The position numbers were made by a program, and so were the translations under genes. Under the pieces are notes generated by a model. It made no database searches and had not been told where the DNA came from. It saw only the letters and a program-made list of their open reading frames with translations. From Candidatus Gastranaerophilales bacterium (GTDB lineage Bacteria; Cyanobacteriota; Vampirovibrionia; Gastranaerophilales; Gastranaerophilaceae): a stretch of DNA of 6,422 nt. Below are positions 5,292 to 6,422 of the stretch, in pieces (position 1 is the first letter of the stretch; each line of letters begins with the position of its first letter). The DNA lies in contig CALUUL010000086.1 of assembly GCA_944323945.1 (NCBI GenBank), forward strand, positions 1 through 6,422, read 5' to 3'.

Positions 5292-6422
5292 GATATAAAT
5301 AAAGAATTAGATAAGATATTTAATGATGATGAGTTAAACTTATTGAATGTTAAACCCAAAACATCAAATAATTGTACTGCTGATGAAAGGCTAATTAGGT
5401 CTTTTGAAGAGATTAACGAATTTATTGATAAAAATAAAACATTGCCTAATAGCAGTACAGACAATATTTTAGAGCGTAGTTTGTTTTTTAGATTACAAGG
5501 AATTCTAGAAGACGAAACAAAGATGAAAGCACTAAAACCATATGATAAACATAATTTATTATCAGTAGAAAAAGATATTCCTGATTCATTGGATGATATA
5601 TTTGCTGATGATGAATTTGATTTGTTATCTGATGATGCTGATATATTCACATTAAAGAATGTTCCTAAACAAATTGCAAAAACAGATTTTGTTGCTAGAA
5701 GAAAATCTTGTCCTAATTTTGAGGAATATGAGGAAATATTTAAGAAGTGTCAATCTGAATTAAAATATGGAATAAGGACCCTTGAAAAATTTAATGAGAA
5801 ACAAATTGAAGAGGGCCAGATGTTTGTCTTGAATGGTATCTTATTATATGTTGATAAATTATATGATATTAAGCGTGTGGAAAGAGCATATGAAAATAAA
5901 TACGATGGAAGAACTCATCTAGTGTTTGAAAATGGGACAGAATCTAATATGAGATTTAGGTCTTTATGCAAGCGACTATTCGAAACTGGTAAACACGTTT
6001 CGAACACTGTAGATGATAAAATGAAGAAATTTAATAACATTCAAGATGAGGACAAAGCAACTGGTTACATATATGTATTGCAATCAAGAAGCAAAGACGA
6101 AAAAATTAAAAGCATCAGAAATTTATACAAGATAGGCTATAGTGAAACTACAGTAAAAAGTAGAATTAAAAATGCAACAAATGAACCAACTTATTTAATG
6201 GCTCCAGTCAAAATTGTTGCAGAATTTAAAACTTATAATATGGATACCCAAAAGTTTGAAGATTTGCTTCACAAATTTTTAGGAGGATGTCAAATTAGCA
6301 TTGATGTTTTTGACAATAATGGTTCAAGACATACTCCAAGGGAATGGTTTCAAGTACCTTATGAAATAATTGAACAGGCCGTAAAATTAATTATTACTGG
6401 AGAAGTCGTCAATTATAAATAT
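5289..6422 (+). CDS. GIY-YIG nuclease of T5orf172 type (3' partial)
   Basis: Probable DNA-cutting subunit of the system. Translation from the ATG at 5289 stays open for 378 codons to the right edge, with no stop. The end matches what I remember as the near-terminus of this family, so perhaps 10-30 residues are missing. Domain order: acidic motif LDKIFNDDELNLL (7-19); a segment like the helicase C-terminus (41-79); a second acidic motif LDDIFADDEFDLL (101-113); a middle domain (about 143-238) with FVLNGILLYVD and FENGTESNMRFRSL; then the nuclease domain at about 258-372. In it I see GYIYVL (259-264, the GIY part), LYKIGYS (279-285, the YIG part), a candidate catalytic Arg292, Glu324 as the likely metal-binding residue, His328, and EWF (352-354). 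All expected active-site positions look filled, so the nuclease is probably active. Start is set by the TAATG overlap with the helicase. Confidence 0.92.
   Translation, partial: MDINKELDKIFNDDELNLLNVKPKTSNNCTADERLIRSFEEINEFIDKNKTLPNSSTDNILERSLFFRLQGILEDETKMKALKPYDKHNLLSVEKDIPDSLDDIFADDEFDLLSDDADIFTLKNVPKQIAKTDFVARRKSCPNFEEYEEIFKKCQSELKYGIRTLEKFNEKQIEEGQMFVLNGILLYVDKLYDIKRVERAYENKYDGRTHLVFENGTESNMRFRSLCKRLFETGKHVSNTVDDKMKKFNNIQDEDKATGYIYVLQSRSKDEKIKSIRNLYKIGYSETTVKSRIKNATNEPTYLMAPVKIVAEFKTYNMDTQKFEDLLHKFLGGCQISIDVFDNNGSRHTPREWFQVPYEIIEQAVKLIITGEVVNYKY
5979..6004. repeat. 8-bp inverted repeat with 10-nt loop inside the nuclease gene
   Basis: TTCGAAAC (5979-5986) and its reverse complement GTTTCGAA (5997-6004) flank ten bases; each arm contains the TTCGAA palindrome. 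It lies in coding sequence between the middle domain and the nuclease domain. No function can be assigned and it may be chance. Confidence 0.5.

Noticed and set aside
5279..5650. Open frame of 123 codons on the - strand opposite the nuclease N-terminus
   Set aside because: Its Ser/Asn/Leu-rich composition is what the reverse of GAT/GAA/AAT-rich acidic coding gives; the + frame here has a recognisable family and coupling to the helicase.
6289..6303. QISID in the nuclease as a third clamp-binding motif
   Set aside because: It lacks the final hydrophobic residue and lies inside the folded nuclease domain rather than in a flexible tail.
1..6422. Assignment to DISARM, BREX or a classical Type I or III system
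   Set aside because: No drmB, brx or pgl genes, no hsdS-type specificity gene and no nuclease domain on the helicase are visible, though genes beyond the window edges cannot be seen.

Overview
The window is one tightly packed operon on the + strand, from an AT-rich bacterium (about one third G+C by eye). It uses the standard bacterial code: TGA ends a gene here. Three of the starts have strong AGGAG-type Shine-Dalgarno sites. This fits Firmicutes, Spirochaetes or another low-GC gut-type bacterium better than Bacteroidetes, which rarely use such sites. The taxonomic call is weak.

Layout from left to right: (1) the C-terminal two thirds or so of an MmeI-like N6-adenine DNA methyltransferase, cut by the left edge (1-1547); (2) an unrecognised 317-residue protein (1557-2510); (3) dinD, 284 residues, very close to the E. 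coli DNA-damage-inducible protein DinD (2503-3357); (4) a 643-residue superfamily 2 DEAD/DEAH-type helicase/ATPase (3358-5289); (5) a GIY-YIG nuclease of the T5orf172 type, cut by the right edge (5289-6422). Junctions are +9 nt, an 8-nt overlap, 0 nt and a 1-nt TAATG overlap. No internal promoter, terminator, RNA gene or mobile element is visible, and no intergenic stretch exceeds 9 bases.

The genes read as a restriction-modification or anti-phage module in which modification and target recognition (methyltransferase), translocation (helicase) and cutting (GIY-YIG nuclease) sit on separate proteins. Added to this are a DinD protein, known in E. coli to act on RecA filaments, and one protein of unknown role. 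The helicase C-terminus and the nuclease N-terminus carry a similar stretch of about 39 residues, which suggests they work together. The methyltransferase and the unknown protein both end in short motifs like the binding site for the DNA polymerase sliding clamp. The middle of dinD holds a 28-base interrupted palindrome that no annotated function explains.
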